DNA of 64,000 bases from Puffinus mauretanicus (GCA_023333565.1 JAJKFH010001865.1:7130001-7194000); one strand, 5' to 3'. Counted from the first letter of the stretch, positions 12,798 through 27,130 are shown. Program-made: numbers and translations. Notes: generated by a model not told the origin, from the sequence alone.

Positions 12798-13118
12798 TTT
12801 ATAGATGTTTCACTTCTCATGCTGAAGCAGATATAAATGTGGTCATAAAATCATGAAACCAATACAGTAATATGCCAAGTAAAGGCACTCTAATCGTTTG
12901 GCTTGGGTGCAATTCCCGATTCCTATCTTCTTATGAAGCAAAACCCTAACTGATAAATGCTCTACAAATTAGTGTAAACCCCCTCTGCAAGTGTCCACAT
13001 TTCTCTACCATTCTAGAAAATCATACATATATATATAATTTTAACCAATTATTGAACACAGACGTTTTAACCTTTCTTTCTGCTCAGTACATTTGTTACA
13101 CAAGATGAGCTCCAAGCA

Positions 13119-13208
13119 TCAGATGTTGATAGAGTGAGCGTGTTTCTTGCACAGTGGCTTGTCCTTCTTGGAGAAGAAAGTCTGACCCTCCAAACTGTCA
13201 CTACATAC
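13119..13208 (-). CDS. PDLIM5: PDLIM5 last coding exon, end of LIM3
   Basis: Ninety coding bases follow acceptor CCCATTTCAG. The peptide is [18 protein letters not shown], then [11 protein letters not shown] and stop TGA at 13121-13119. The final Cys and His of LIM3 (LCKKH) are present, so all three LIM domains are complete. The end matches the family (KKHAHSVNF in human) except for the last residues. The 3' untranslated region continues to lower coordinates in the same exon. Confidence 0.97.
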   Translation of the reverse strand, partial: VCSDSLEGQTFFSKKDKPLCKKHAHSINI

Positions 13209-13827
13209 CTGAAATGGGATAAAAAAGAAAAGATCACCCAACTCAGATGGATGAATTACACCATACATTATTCAGAATGCCAAATCATGGCATTGTTCTA
13301 TGCACAAGTAAGTTCAAAGAATAAGAATTACTACCTTTTCCTTAGTATTTGATGTAATGCTAATGGTTGATGTAAGCATAACCTTCCTTTCTTTAAGTCT
13401 ACAGGTTCTTAACAGGGAGCAGAGTTAGGTTCAGCATTTAAAAAAAAATATCCAATCATTAGGATTGGGGATTTTTTTTCTGGTCATACAATATTAGCAG
13501 GTGATACTTTGGCTACAGTGTCTTTATGTCAAAAACACTCTTGCTACTTTAGAAACGCAGCCTATTCCTGCATGGCCTTCAATGCTTGTTCCGAGGAAGC
13601 AAACATCAAGGGTTAAACGCTAGTACACATGGCTGCAATCCAGGCCAACTCGTCTGGACCGGTGCCAAAGGCTCACAATAGCAACACCCCTTCCAAGTAA
13701 CTGGGAAAGTGCTTTTTGTTTGGGCTCAGAGGATTGAAAGAGGTTATAGCTTAACTCCCGTATCGGTCAGGTTAGCACAAGCGCTGCTGCCATGGGTTTG
13801 TTTAAAATGTAGGCTAGCTTTACTTAC

Positions 13828-13943
13828 TGAGCATACAAAGCAAGTGTCATGCCAAGTGTGGCCCAGAGCTTCAAGAAACCTGTCTCCAGCTTCAATGGGG
13901 AATTCACAGCCACGGCACATAGTACCGAAGAGGGCATAGTAAT
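13828..13943 (-). CDS. PDLIM5: PDLIM5 exon, end of LIM2 and start of LIM3
   Basis: A 116-bp exon follows acceptor TTTGTTTGCAG and ends TCA|GTAAGT. It encodes (D)[27 protein letters not shown], then [20 protein letters not shown] and FVCS distinguish PDLIM5 from LDB3 (CDFPVEAGD). It leaves in phase 0 just before the Val-Cys that supplies the next LIM3 ligand. Confidence 0.98.
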
Positions 13944-16900
13944 CTGCAAACAAATACAAACAGATGGTTAAAGATGAAGCATATCAGAAAAGCAAGACTG
14001 ACCCTTTGAAACCTTTGTGCTTTTCTTTCAATGGCAGTGGGTTTGCACTTGTCAAGTTTTATAATACTGGGTACGCTGAATAAAGAGGGCCTAGACTGAA
14101 AGACCGGGATGCCCTCCTTTCCTCGCTAATTCAGTTCTCATCCCCTTCCTTATCCTTTCAAGTGAGCAATGCTTCCATCTTCCTGGTGTTTCATTTCCTT
14201 GAGATCAATAGTGCGCTCAGGGGGGGGAAATGCACTTCTCGCAGAGCACCCGTGTGGACTCTACGTGCTCCTTACCTCCTCTCCGGCTCTGCCTTGAAAG
14301 CATACCCTGGCTGTTCACCTCCTCAGCGAGTAATGAACTCCTGCCTCCGTTCTGGCACAGTATTTGCCCCAGACTGCACTACACAAAATCATGCAATCAT
14401 TAGGCTTCTGTCCTAAACAGAGTCTAGCAATCTGGATCAAGTCAGAATTGTTTTCTAGTCACTGGAGTTTATTACATGGTTTTAAAAAAGAAAAAAAAAC
14501 AAAACCAAACCAAAAACAAACCAGAGGCTTTAGGCAATATATTTATTGCATTTAACAAAAAGTATCAGTAGGGTATCAGGATGGTTATTAGTGACTGGAA
14601 TCACTGAAGGGTATTCATTTTTAGGCACCGGATTGACTTGGTGCCTCTGGAGGCTCCCCTGGAGCCAGCAGAGAAAAGCTCCTCCAGCAGTCTCAGAGAG
14701 CAGGGACCAAAGCCAAGGGCACCGAACCGTTCATACTCCCCACCGACTGCAGAGCTTGAAAAAGAGAGAGCAGGGCAGACTAGCAGGGTAAAATACACGT
14801 ATAAAGTTGGGTGGGAGGCACTGACACCCACGCCCACGGTCTCCATGTGTGAAACTCGCCTCTTTGTGTCAGGGGCTACAAGTCACCACAGCCCTCTGCT
14901 GCCCACCTGTGCAGACCTAAATTTCACCCCAAGCTGTCTGGTCTTTTCCACTTATTTCAACTCTCAAACACCCCATTCTAAGAAGAAAATGTTTTTTTCC
15001 TGCACAGAAGACAACAGCATTAGTGCTATAACATGAGAGAATTTGGGATCAGCATGCTGCCATGCCAAACACATCATGTCATGCAACGTTACATTTTCAT
15101 AAGATGAACCATAGAGTGACAACCATAAGGAAGCTTTGGACTCCATCTTTAATAGTTACACTGGCTCTGACAAGGAAATTAGATGTCAGGGGTTGTTTTC
15201 AAGGAGCCTTATAAGGAGTGGCAAGTGGGGTACAAGGAGACTTTGTTTCTCAACTAGATTATACAGATCTGCTGAAGCTCTAGTGCTTACTGCAAGAGAG
15301 CCAACGGCGGCTTATCACATGTGTCAAGCCCAAGGGAAGAGTCCTGTTTTGGTTTAGTAAGAGAGTGTTTTGTATGATGACCTGAAAAAGCATCATCATA
15401 GGAGGCATCTCAGCAGGACAGGGAACACAAGTGCTCTGGAAAAGCAAAGCCCTTGATGGCTGCCAGTGGCAAGAAACAGCTTCACTGATCGCTTTCATTA
15501 ATCCATGCTACTGGCATGAATTTGCAAGTGTTTAAGCAGAAGACAGACAATAGAAATGTCAAATGGTAGAACACCTGTGTCCAAAACCCCTGAAGGACAT
15601 GGTCTCATGACCATACTGTTTCAGCTCTTTGCGTTCCTGTTCATACAGAATCTTTTACTGATATTTTCCTGGTGCCAGTAGTTAAAGCCTTTTGTAAGTT
15701 GGCCTGTGGTTTGTGTTGATAAGTTTATTGGCTTTTCTTCTGAAGAAAGGGCAATAGATAAGGCAGAATGAAGGGCATCAGCTTTCTTTTGCTTTTGCAT
15801 GCTTGAATTGTGATACCACAGAAGCCTTCCAAGGCAGACTTCTCATACAGTCACATATCAATGCTCCCTGCACACAGCATTTTCAAAACTAGGTTACTAA
15901 CTCTGCACTTAAAAAAAAAAGTTCAAACTTGCAGATATCTGCACTTCTAATTTAATTTTAGCATCGACGCTCAAACCCAGAACATTTTGCAGATTAAACC
16001 CCCTTAATACTAATAGCTGATGCTGGTATAATTTCAAATACAGATTTAAAATTAGAACCCTTCTTTGCACTAGGAAGAAGGAAAGTTGGCAATGACATTT
16101 GCTCTTTATTTCTTTAAAATTAGTCATAGACTCTTAACTGCAGCTGGACTGGAAGTCTTTGAAGAATGAATATATCGCAAATTAACATCTAGTTAGAGAG
16201 CCAGAGTCATTACAACATATCACTGCCAATAACACCTCACAGAATGTGTCTACATTAACTTGCGCTGGCAACTTTCTATCTCAGAAATAAACTTTGGGAG
16301 AAGTATAATATTCTTGACATTTTACCCCAGTGTTTCCTGCTCACAGTATAGAAAAGTGCGCGTTTGTGCGCGGAAGTCGTAACAGTAGCACAAATCAATG
16401 CACCGCACAACATACGGGTCATTTGGTGGCAGGAACAAGAATTCAATATTAGCAGAACAAACCCGATCACGAGCTTTCCACCCAAAGGGGAGTTATCGAT
16501 TCCTCCAGTACTATTTTTGAATCATCAAATGGTTCCAAGATTAGGGGCTTCAGATTGTTTCAGGATGAAATTTCACCGTGCTGTCACACTGGAGGATGCT
16601 GCTCATATATCCATTTCCTCTGCTGCTCCACGAATTCAATAGGAGCAACACGTTACCCTGCTTGTGTCACTGAGTTAGCAATAACCTACCGCGTCCTTTT
16701 GTATCTGCCAACACCTCATTAAAGCTGCTCTGACAGAGAAATTTTGGATAAATCCTGCTTGCTTTCCTCATCCTTTCAGTACCTAGTACTCTCCATGGCA
16801 CCTGCTGCGAACAACTGCAGGATCAACCCAGAAGGAAATCTTAGCTCCAAACAGGTCACTAGGATTTCATGCTAAATGTCTTCCTATCAATCTACTTCCA

Positions 16901-17761
16901 CCTCTAGTTAAACTATAATGCTCCTTACAGTAGAAGGAAAAACACAGAAAAGGACCAACTGATGGTTCTAACATGGATGTAAACGGCATGCAGTGTGAAA
17001 ATAGACAATTTTGATACAATTGACTATCTATATCTTTCCTAGCCCAGAAGGGTACATGGGAAGTTTTAAGCAAACTAGGAAACCAACATAAATAAAAATT
17101 GTTCATATTAATCAAAAAGATACGATTAGCTGGAAGTGCTAAAAACCAAACCAGAATCTCTCTGAACTTCTAAGCCGCATTTTTCACATAATATTACTCA
17201 TCAGGCTTTCAAGTGCTATAATCATATCACTGTATTTTCCCCGACAGCCTGTTTTTTTATCCCAACCTTATGCTCAACAGATGTTATCCCTGATCCTGCA
17301 AAAAACTTCCTGGGCAGACTGAGTCGCTCCCGGCTGTGAATAAGGTTATTCAGAGTAAAACACATTACTCCACTGGCATTTGCTTGTTTAGTAAATAAGC
17401 AGATTTACATAAACTCCAGATTATTTTAAAGCCAACCAGAAAGTCACCCTAAAATTAACACTTCGCTGTATCACTGATACCTACAGCTGAGGGCTTACCA
17501 GGAACAGCAAGTAAAACCAGTGACAAGAAGCCTGCTCCTGCCAAAGCCCATGAAGAAATTCTCACCAACTTCTCCTGCTGCAAACTCAAAGTGTCTACAG
17601 CATTTGTTGCTGCTTTGAATTGACATATCAAAGTTACATGAATTTGCTGGGACACTTCTTCTGAAGTGAAGCTTGAGAAAAAGGAATTATTATTTTTTCC
17701 AACCTTATCAAGCTCTGCTTCCCCGCACAGCCGCAGTAAACTTTGGTGTGTTGCTTCTTAC
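13944..17761 (-). other. PDLIM5 intron
   Basis: GT/AG intron splitting an Asp codon. It holds a 132-codon plus-strand frame (14638-15036) with no recognised family, and no repeats of note. The next intron, 17883-18886, is phase 0 and empty. Confidence 0.75.
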
Positions 17762-17882
17762 CCGTCTCACAGTAGGGATCGCCGTCTTCTAAGTGGAAGA
17801 CATTATTGCGGATGGGGTTATGACAGGCCACACACACGAAGCAGGAAACGTGCCAAGTTTGTTTCAAAGCATTTATTACTTC
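17762..17882 (-). CDS. PDLIM5: PDLIM5 exon, body of LIM2
   Basis: A 121-bp exon follows acceptor TCCCCACAG and ends G|GTAAGA. It encodes [20 protein letters not shown], then [17 protein letters not shown] and ET, with one base of Asp carried forward. The zinc ligands H..C..C..C of LIM2 are intact. The DGDPYC motif holds the last ligand pair, which is completed in the next exon (D-YY). The length is the family standard. Confidence 0.98.
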
Positions 17883-18886
17883 CTGTGGGGATTAAAAAAA
17901 GTGTTATTAACACATTATTTTGACGTGATGACTAGATTGTGGTGACCATGCCTCCACACTTGATTCGTTTCGAGAATACTTGTTTCCTACTGCTACTTTG
18001 AAAATGGGTTGTGCACGCAATCTCTGCTGATGTTAACGAGGTACTTTATTTACAGTACATCTCCTTATTTGTCATAAGCAACCTTTCATATTTTGGAAAG
18101 TTCAACGTAGAGTTGGACAGATTTAACAACTCATTTGTTCACCTTTTCCATTTTAATTAGTATCTCACCCGTAACGGTCCCCTGAAATAAGAAAAACAGC
18201 ATTTCCGATGTCTCCTCAAGTCCGTGAATAGTTAATAAGGAGACATCACATTGAAAATTACAACTGCTCTGTGTTGTTTTGGAAGATGCTATAGTGCCAA
18301 ATATGACTTGAGAATCGTGCTGCCAGAGCCCTGTGTGACCCCAGTTACACAAGAGTCCAGACACATTGCTGTCTGCAGTAAAAGCGGCGGATGATCAGCT
18401 GGCGGGCTCAAATTAGCAATACTAGTGCCGAGTAGGATAATGCGTCTTTCTATCTACCATTGGGAATATTTCAGTACTTCACATCTAGCCAACCAGCGTG
18501 TTCCCCAGCACTCAGCTTAGTTAAGGAGGATTATTTATTTTTCTTTCCCGCCCCCCACCTCGATTTTGTAAAAAGCTGCCAATTAAAAGCATTTTGCTTG
18601 AGAAAATTTAGTAATCACAACAGCTACAGAACAGCTTCATGAAAATAGAAGCTGAACTTGGAAGAGCCAAGGAGACTACAGCACCTTTTCTCAAAGAGAC
18701 TGAAAAGGCTCAACATTAGAAGAGCCAAAACCATGTTCTGTATGTGATGGGACCTGAAAAGGAATGTCAGAGTACGTTTGGAGGCATGCAGACTGGGCCA
18801 GATAAAAGGGAATTTCACTACAGAGAAGCACTGAACACTGTGGTTACTGTTCCCACTGAAAAACAGGCCACTTGCTGGTCACTTAC

Positions 18887-19067
18887 CCCAAGTATCTTCC
18901 TTTGGCACTTTGAACACTCAGGAGCGAAGAACTTCTCATAGCAGACCTCACAATACAGGGCCCCTTTCTCTTCCACAAATCCAATGTAAGCCATGGACGT
19001 CTTGCAGTGAGCACAATTAAACTCCTCTGGATGCCACGACTTCCCCAAAGCCACCAAGAAGGGTCCT
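18887..19067 (-). CDS. PDLIM5: PDLIM5 exon, rest of LIM1 and start of LIM2
   Basis: A 181-bp exon with acceptor TTCTAACCAG and donor GGG|GTAAGT. It encodes [21 protein letters not shown], the second finger of LIM1 ([12 protein letters not shown]), then [10 protein letters not shown], the first zinc pair of LIM2. In WHPEEFNC the usual fourth zinc ligand of finger one is Glu rather than Cys, as is normal for LIM1 of the Enigma family. The exon leaves in phase 0. LIM domains are double zinc fingers that bind partner proteins; in ENH they dock kinases at the Z-disc. Confidence 0.98.
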
Positions 19068-22000
19068 CTGGTTAGAAAGAAGAGATTTCGTCAGCAAATG
19101 CCCCTGGGTTGGCTCCTGCAAAAGCTGTTAATAGGCTTAATCTGCGATACCTCTGTGCCATTATTACACTGTTCACAAACTTATTCTGCTCCATCCCTCT
19201 TCCCTCCTACGGGCTCTAAGAAAGCGTCAAGTGTTGACTAGATCTATTCCCATCAAACTATCTCCCAGAAACACCTGACCACAATAAATACTAATTCTCT
19301 TTGCTTCACTGCATTTCAGAAATCTTGTTTTAGAACTACATTAAATATAGTGCTGAAGTGGCTGCTAGGGAAAAGAAGAAGGATGTTCCCTATGTTCACA
19401 ACTGTTTCCATCTATTGTAAAGAGATATTTGACTCAGTGATATGATCAGTTCTCTTTCAGCGTGCATTTGTATCAAGGCCACAAACGTTGAAGTAGACTT
19501 GATTCCATTAAAAGCTGATAACACCAGTTTCTTGTGAGACAAAAATTCAATTGCTGTCCTTATCCAACAAGTTTGTTACAGGATAAACCATCCCAGTTGT
19601 TGATTTTTTTTTTTTGTTGGTTTGTTTGGGTTTTTCCCCCCCCCTACAGAAGTTAGTTAAAATACGACCATTTTCTCCAAATACAGAGCCTCCTATACTA
19701 TTTGCGAACACAAAATAATGATGCTTTTATAGCATTTGTCTGGCTAATACAACAAGGTTAACAGACAAGATGAAATTGTCCATTTCTCAGTCAACAAAAA
19801 CTTCTCAGTTTGTAACTCATAAATCCCAGGCATATGCCATTGTATCTGTATTTATTTGAAAACATATTCAGCATGCTAATTTCTTTAATGAACTTATTTA
19901 CTTTAATAAGGTGCATCCTAGGTCCCACCAACACTCAACCTTCCAGAATTTAGGTTTCAGGTGAACTTTGTGGTTCAAGTTCATCTCCCTCGCCAGATTT
20001 CCCATTTTTGCAATACCAACAGAGATGCCATTCTTTCAGTAATGAATCACTTTTATCTGATCTAATACTTCACTGCAAAAAAAGTGTAAGGCACTAATAT
20101 CACCACCCTGTTACTAAACATTTGTTTTGAAATCGAGTAAGCTACAAGAACATTTTTGTGTAAGATAAGATTCTCATATGAACAAAGCAACAGCAATAGG
20201 GAAGAAAAAAAAACTTAAAAATTGTTTCCAGGGTTACACTGACTGTAAGATGGAAATATAAGCGGGCAGAGGACAGAGGGCAACTTCCTTGAGAGTAGGG
20301 GGTAATTAATTTAATTTCTCTTCTACATTTTCTCTGGAGCTGCTATTTTCAACAGGAGGAGAAGTCAAAAATAAGGGACTCAAACCGATTTAGGACAAGT
20401 TGCACACCTCCTGAGATGATGAACATATTTAATCTGCAACAGTTTCTTCTGTTTACCTCTGATGATCGGAAAGCAAGCAGTGAAAAGGGCTCCTGGAGAG
20501 CAGCTTGTAGCCCTTTAAGGAGGGAGCCGGGTCGAGCGCAGCCTCTGGCCCCCCGCTCCCAGCGGATGCCTGAGCAGTGCAAACACTGACCTAACCCGAT
20601 ACCCTCCCGCCGCCCTACAAGCACCTTTTTACATCAATGCCCTTTCAGTTATGTACTGATCAAACAATACAAGCCCTTATGTACAACAAAGTGCTCTCAG
20701 TGCGCCGTGTCAGCACAGGCTAATTTAACAGATTCATTAACACGGGGCTGACACCGAAGAGGCTCTCCCGGCTCCAGGTAGGATTGAGTTTCTGGCCATC
20801 TGCACCGAAACGATAGGCTCGGTTAGCTCTGCAATGGAAAGAAAATGCACTAGCGACAGGAGGGGAAGGAATTTTTACATCTGCTGCATTTAGCTCTCCA
20901 GAGTTTTCAGCTCTGACATGTTGAGGTTAGCCATTCAGGACAGCACACAGGAACCCAGACGGATGGGGAACAGCCCGAGAGTGCATCTACGGAGTTTCTT
21001 TCCCAAAGTCCCCAGACAGCTGTGGCCGTGCCCTGCACAATGTCTCCGAGGTGTTCCATTAGCGGGCTGGCTCCCTGCGCACACGTGTCCAGAAGAACAC
21101 TTTCTAAACACAATTTTACTTTTAATCAGGCCCTAGTTTAAACATGTCAAGCTGACGCTGCAGCTTAATGATACCAGTGACTTAAAAGCTGCCCCAAAGC
21201 ACGTGGAAGAAAGGGGGGAAAAAAACCCAAACACCTGCCACGTAAAAACCACTAAACCATGACATTCAGAACTTGGAGGTGTTCCTGGTCTCTGCATATT
21301 TTTGCAATCGAAATGATAGCTTCCAGTAATGAAAGGTATTTATTTGCTGTATTCATTTGAAAAGGAGTTTAAAGCCTTGATTTGAGTAACGGGGCCGCAT
21401 GCCCACACTCACGCAACCTGATGGGAAGTAGCTAGGGCATGAAATGCTAGGAAGATGGCTGCAGGTGGCGTCATCCTTCCTTTGCCATTTAAAAACAACA
21501 AAAAAAATCCCACATGCCTCTGTCAACGAGAACATGCTTTTAAAGATGGTGCTAAAAAACCATGTTCCTTCCATCTAAAGATATGGGATGATCCAACTGG
21601 CAACAGTTGGCTACGAATGCCCCTCTATCCCAGGCTACTTTGACATGCTAAACATTTCTGAACAAATTTCTGGCATCACCAACTAGACCACGTGAACCAA
21701 ACTCACAGATGGAGGCAAATACTCATAATTTTTTTTTTTTTTAGAAGAGATTCTTATGTATTTACAACAGTATTTACAGAATCTTATGCCCCAAAGGATG
21801 ACCAGGTACATAAATTTGGTAGCCACCTAAAACACCTGGGTCCTATACGTAGCAATGATATAGGGGCAAACTGGAAGGAGAAGTAAATAACAAACAGGGA
21901 ATATGAGCGTAATTTCACTATCTTTACACTTGTAACTAAATATAACTTCATCAGTATGGTCACGATGTATTAGTATGCCAATAATCTAGCTTCTCATGTG

Positions 22001-25000
22001 ACTTTTATTATGATAGCGAGCCAGAACTGGAATTTGGTGGTAGAGAGATCAAAAGGACTTCCACATCTGCTAAGTAGGCTAATCACTCCACAGTTAACCA
22101 TACAGCAGTCTACACTCTGGGAAGTTTCTTTTTCTCCCTACTTGAAAATGCCATGATATATAATTTCTGTATAGGAGATGCTGAAGGGAAGCACCGTTTG
22201 TACTTTCTCCTTTGTGCCTTTAAAATAATTAAGCTGTATGAAAAGGTGACAAAACCAAATCATCATTCACAGGTGGACATGCCAAAGAGTATGTTCTGAA
22301 TGGAGATCCAGGGAAAACACATGTGGACTTCAAAGGGAGAGCCAAGTCTGCACTGCGGCACCCACTGAGACTCTCCGGGAACCAGAAGTCTTCATCAGAA
22401 AATGTCAGAAGTTTGTCAGACCATCACAGCAAGTAGATCACAGGAAATCTAATTTGCCTCCAACTTTGATTCTTTCAGACATGCAAAGAAAAGTTTACTT
22501 AATGAAGCTTTGGAAAAAACTGGAATCTTCAGACAATCACAGTATGAATAATTAAAGATATATTAAAAAGTTATAAGACATCTCTACAAATGGTTTTGGC
22601 TCAACCAGCCAAACCTCAACCAGGTTTTTCTATGCCCGAGTGTAAAGCAACCAACTCCACAATGCATTTTGGCTTCAAAACAGATGTACAATGCAATGTC
22701 AGTTGATCCTCCTCCTACCTTTTCGCAGATAACGCTACCACTAAGGGCATGATCCGTAATTATGCTAAAACATGAATTCAAAATGCCATTGCAATCTTTC
22801 AAATCCACTGTATGCTGTGAACACGAGACATACTTAGCATTGATTAACGCACATCAACTCATCCTCAAATGAAACAATGCTTCCTTTTAATAACTGAGGT
22901 GGCATTTAACATATGAAGAAATATAAGGATTTAAATACCACCAGCAAATTACAAAGAAGTTAGAGGTGGGTATCAGTTACTATTCATGAAGAGGTGTCAC
23001 TTTCAATAGGTGATAATGGCCCAAGTACTGTCAAGTAGGGCTCCACAGTTTCTCCTCATGCAGCCACTAAGGAGCAAAGGTTGCTCCATGGACCAAAACA
23101 CTCCTCTACTTACCTGGGTGGCAACTCATCTCCTTTTTAATGGTGATCAAAGCAGGGAGAAGCAGCAAGTGATTTAAGGGCTGAGAGGAGAGGTCGGCTG
23201 CTCAGGAGTGATCTATAGACTGTGCTATGAGACCCCACGGCACAGAGCATCAGTGAACCCTGCTGAACCCCAGGTGCCTTAAAAGGCACTGAAGTTTCTT
23301 GCATGAAAGGTGCAGTGTATAGTGGATTTGCTATGTTCGTATTCATTTTCAAACTGAAACGATGGTAACAAAAAGGAAGGTGCATGGTTGCTTGCTTATT
23401 ATTTACTAGACACAAATCCAAAGCCCTCCACTGCCCAGGGAACAAAAAAGTCAGAATACTAAAGACAGACATAGTGATTCTATGGGCCAAACTGTTCAAC
23501 AAATCAGATGAATCTCATCCAAAAAGTGTGTAGACCTTTTTGATATCAATCTTCCATTTTGCCGTGGAGCAAAAAATCTGGATTAGAAAAGATGTACACC
23601 TATGTTGGGAATTTGTATAAGTTTCTTCTATTGCTTCAAGAGGATTCAGAGCATATATTTTTATTTCCTGGACATATACAATGGAAGTAGGAAAAACTTC
23701 TCCAGAACATCACAGAGCAGTTAGCAAAAAGTCCTCTAAAATTAACCTGATGTTAACCGAACCGGTAGGGAACTATGAGAACGGAAATCTAATGGAAGTA
23801 AGCAAGCTAGACTCAATTAATCCCTAGAGTTCAAGTGACTTGAGTTAGCTGCATCTTCTGATGCACAATCCAAGCCGGGCTCAAGAGGCTGTAAAATGCC
23901 AAAGTAGAAAGGCTGATTTTCCATTATTCTGAATTAAACTTACACAGCTCGCAGAGCTCCTCATTTTTCAGAACCCACTTTTCTAATCAAACAAGTCTCT
24001 TTCTTTAACCACGGTGAAACACAGTGCAGGCTCTCCTATTTTGTTCACTGAAAACGTGGGACATAGATGAATAAAAAAAGAAATATTACAATGCACTACT
24101 TTCCCCTTGCAATTCAACAACGCAGACAACTGAACAAGCAAGAAAACATTTTAGAAGAATACATTTCTTCTGATAACCCCAGGAAATCTCTATTTTAGGG
24201 AAGAAATAAAATGCAAAGTAGATGAAAATCAGGATGATTTGCACATTGACAGGAAAAGTGATTACAGTTCCCTGGATGACACAATCATGACTAATTGTCA
24301 GAAATCCCTGACTGAACAATGCAACTGAGATTCAATTCTTCCTCCATATGAAATTCTGGCTAACGATAGGATCTCTTAGGGGCTCAGCAGAATTTATTTA
24401 ATTTAATCTCATTTGGCAAACTCGTTTTTGTATTGCTTAATCTTTTATACCCACGTCATACAAGTCAAGGACACTAGCTACCGTAATACCCAAAGGCCAG
24501 AGAGCCCACCAACGAGCTTGACATCTAACAGTGCAGGAAATTATTATTAATCCAGTCCTAGCAATTGTTAAGCCTCTATTCCTTGCTTTTCTTACATGGA
24601 TGGAGCCTGCTATCTTTCTTCTTCTCAGTTAGAAATTCTGGTTTATAAATCAACATTTGTGACAAGTTAGTCTTTATAAGACTATACTCTCTCATTGGTT
24701 TCAATATGGGTGTATAAGTGAAAACTAACTTGCTTACTTTTCTTTGGCTTTACTTTTGCTCTACTCCACCCAGCTTTCTGGTTCTCTGTAAAAAACAGGT
24801 TGTAAGGCTATGACTATTAGCAGTTCACAATGTCTTCCTCCATCATTACTCTTATTCTCAGTTTTGTTAGATAAACCACACATGAAAACAGTGTTCCGCA
24901 TTATTGAAATGGAGCCTTAAAACACTTGTGACGAAGGAATCAAAAACCACAAAAGCATAACAAAGCCCTGCTGTCAGAGAGCCCGCAGGATGGATAGATA

Positions 25001-25005
25001 CAAAC
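19068..25005 (-). other. PDLIM5 intron (5.9 kb)
   Basis: Intron inside LIM1, splitting an Arg codon. A mildly GC-rich patch lies at about 20500-21100. No exon or transposon is recognised. Confidence 0.75.
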
Positions 25006-25180
25006 CTAATGACTTGATTACAGTGAGCGCACATGGGAGTACGCTTTCCCGCAGGAATATGCTCTGCCCTCTGAACCAACGTGTCTTGCTCATTTAGCTG
25101 AGGTGCTGTCGCAAATTTTTCACTCGGGTCAGTTGTTCCTGGCAGTTTAATACTGTTTGATGTCCATCCGCTGGCAGGAG
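25006..25180 (-). CDS. PDLIM5: PDLIM5 exon, start of LIM1
   Basis: A 175-bp exon follows acceptor CTTTCTCCAG and ends before GTTTGT. Two bases complete Ala, 57 codons follow, and AG of Arg is carried forward. It opens PASGWTSNSIK, carries the hallmark LVQRAEHIPAGKRTP, and then CAHCNQVI, the first two cysteines of LIM1. The segment LVQRAEHIPAGKRTPMCAHC is nearly invariant in PDLIM5. The exon is isolated by a 12.4-kb intron upstream and a 5.9-kb intron downstream. Confidence 0.97.
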
Positions 25181-27110
25181 CTGGAGAAAGAGTGCCAAAA
25201 GCATTTAGAAGACCATCCTTTCAGTACCAAGTAAATTATTTTGAAATACAAGCAACTGGCAACATTTGCCTAACATCTTTATCCAGTGTATACCTGCCTA
25301 CTTAAAGGAACAAATTAAAAAGCACTTATTTTCCCCTCCTCCCCACCAAGTAAGTCCTACCTTCTTTATGAAATGTCTGTGAAATAACACAGAATGGTTT
25401 TGGCTAACTTGTAGAAGCAGTGGACAAATTTCAACATACTAAAGAAGTTAGGTGAAAGAATATACAACCTGTGAAGACATTATTTTGCTTTAGATACAAA
25501 AGCTGAAGCCAAGAATATCAGTGTATGAACAGAGACAGGAGAATATGACATACCTACTCAAAACATTTTACAGTGAGTGCAATAGATCATACGTCATTAC
25601 TAACAGTTTAAACAAGAGTACGCATTCAATACAACACGTACAGGGACTTAAAATACAGTGCTGTATAAAGAAAACATATTTCTAAATCAAATTCAAACAC
25701 TAGTCTAGATCACTAGATACTGCCAATCTAAAGCTCTCCAAAGGCCACGTTCACATCCTCTTTATAAAAGTTATGACACTGAAATAAAAACCTGACGCTT
25801 TCAGAAATGTATACATCCACACACTCCCATTTGTGCTCAGGTTTTTAGAGTCGTAGAGTAGACATAAGCTTTTACAGAGTACGAAAAATGCATTTACAAA
25901 AATGAAAGGCACAGATGATACTGTTGCCAAGGGTAATGAAGAAACAAACAGTCCTCTGCTTTTCTTTCTCCTCTATTGATATATGTACCTTGGTAACGTA
26001 CAAGCTACAGCAACATGAGTTTATGGGAGCAGTTATTCCTGTCAAGTGGAGAATTCTTTTTCTTTTTCAAGTATGCTAAAACCCCCCACATTTCCATAGC
26101 CTTTTGTCTGTAACCACAGGCAAGAGAAACCGTGAGTGTTTACTCGGTGTCCTGGCTTTAGTGCAGCTGTACTAAACCTTGTAAATCAAAAAGTGAAATT
26201 GAGAGCCGAGAGGAAGCTCAGAGAGAAATAACGAAGCCATGACAGAGACGTCGGACAGTGCAGGATGATGCTTCTGTTGCAATGATGCAGCTCTCCAACA
26301 GAAGGTCAGGGCATCGCTATGTAGCTTTGCAAAAAACCTAGTTTGTGGAGCTGTTAATCTTTGTGCTAGTCTTCCTCTCCCATCTTTCATATTATCTTCT
26401 AGGGAAAAGATGAAAAACTGTTTATCATTATTTCCCTTAATGTAATGCTGATCAGCCTCCGCCCTACAGAAAAGTTGCAAATACCTTTCAGTAAAACATT
26501 GCAGTCCCTGCTCACATGGAAGTGGCATACTAACTCACAGAGAGGATACATTTAAGCGACAGGGAATACACAGAAAATTCAACAGAAATGCCAATCCCTT
26601 GCTATTTACAGAAGTAAGATAGCCACTACACAATTTCATCAAAACAATACAGTGAACTTTAGTTAACACCACCCCCTCATGCGTATAAGGCAACACAAGC
26701 TGGAAGAGAAATCCTTTTTAAACACCAATACTTGTGTACTATAATTATGCTTGCTATTCATCCACTGATATGGGCTCAAATACCTACTTTTGCTTACTCT
26801 TTCTCTGTATGAAGAAGCAATATAGTCATACATCTTTTTTTGTCTAACTGGCTGGTTCATCAAATTTTCTTGAATCAAGTAATTTCAAGATCCACATATT
26901 TTTGGATCCTTTTCAGTATCTGAAGTAGCAAAAGATATACCAGTTCATCAGGGGTTTTTTGTTGTGTTTTTTTTTTTTTTTTAAATACAAGAATATCGAT
27001 TGTATTTATTGTATAATTAATTAATTTGCAATATCTTGAAAACATAACATCCTGATTCTAGAAACATTCAGCATTCCTGAGTAGAAAGTATTTAGGAATA
27101 AAAGCACTTT

Positions 27111-27130
27111 ATCTTGAACTTGTTCAAGAT
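27111..27130. repeat. Perfect 9-bp inverted repeat beside the hairpin
   Basis: ATCTTGAAC TT GTTCAAGAT is a perfect inverted repeat with a 2-nt spacer. It ends two bases before the large hairpin at 27133. Confidence 0.85.

Larger units (their letters stand above)
10085..13118 (-). other. PDLIM5: PDLIM5 3' UTR (probable)
   Basis: About 3 kb between the stop codon and a strong poly(A) signal near 10,100. It has no recognisable transposon and no exon, and it stops just short of the CR1 cluster. It contains alternating purine-pyrimidine runs (about 10450-10550). The distal end is inferred from AATAAA plus a GT-rich element. Earlier signals at 12797-12792 and 12751-12746 could give a short form. 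Confidence 0.5.

Noticed and set aside
14638..15036. 132-codon plus-strand frame in a PDLIM5 intron
   Set aside because: No recognisable motif, no promoter or splice context, antisense to the gene; treated as chance.
23137..23502. 121-codon minus-strand frame (and a similar one at 26172-26528)
   Set aside because: No domain, no splice context and no resemblance to PDLIM5; consistent with chance in a long intron.
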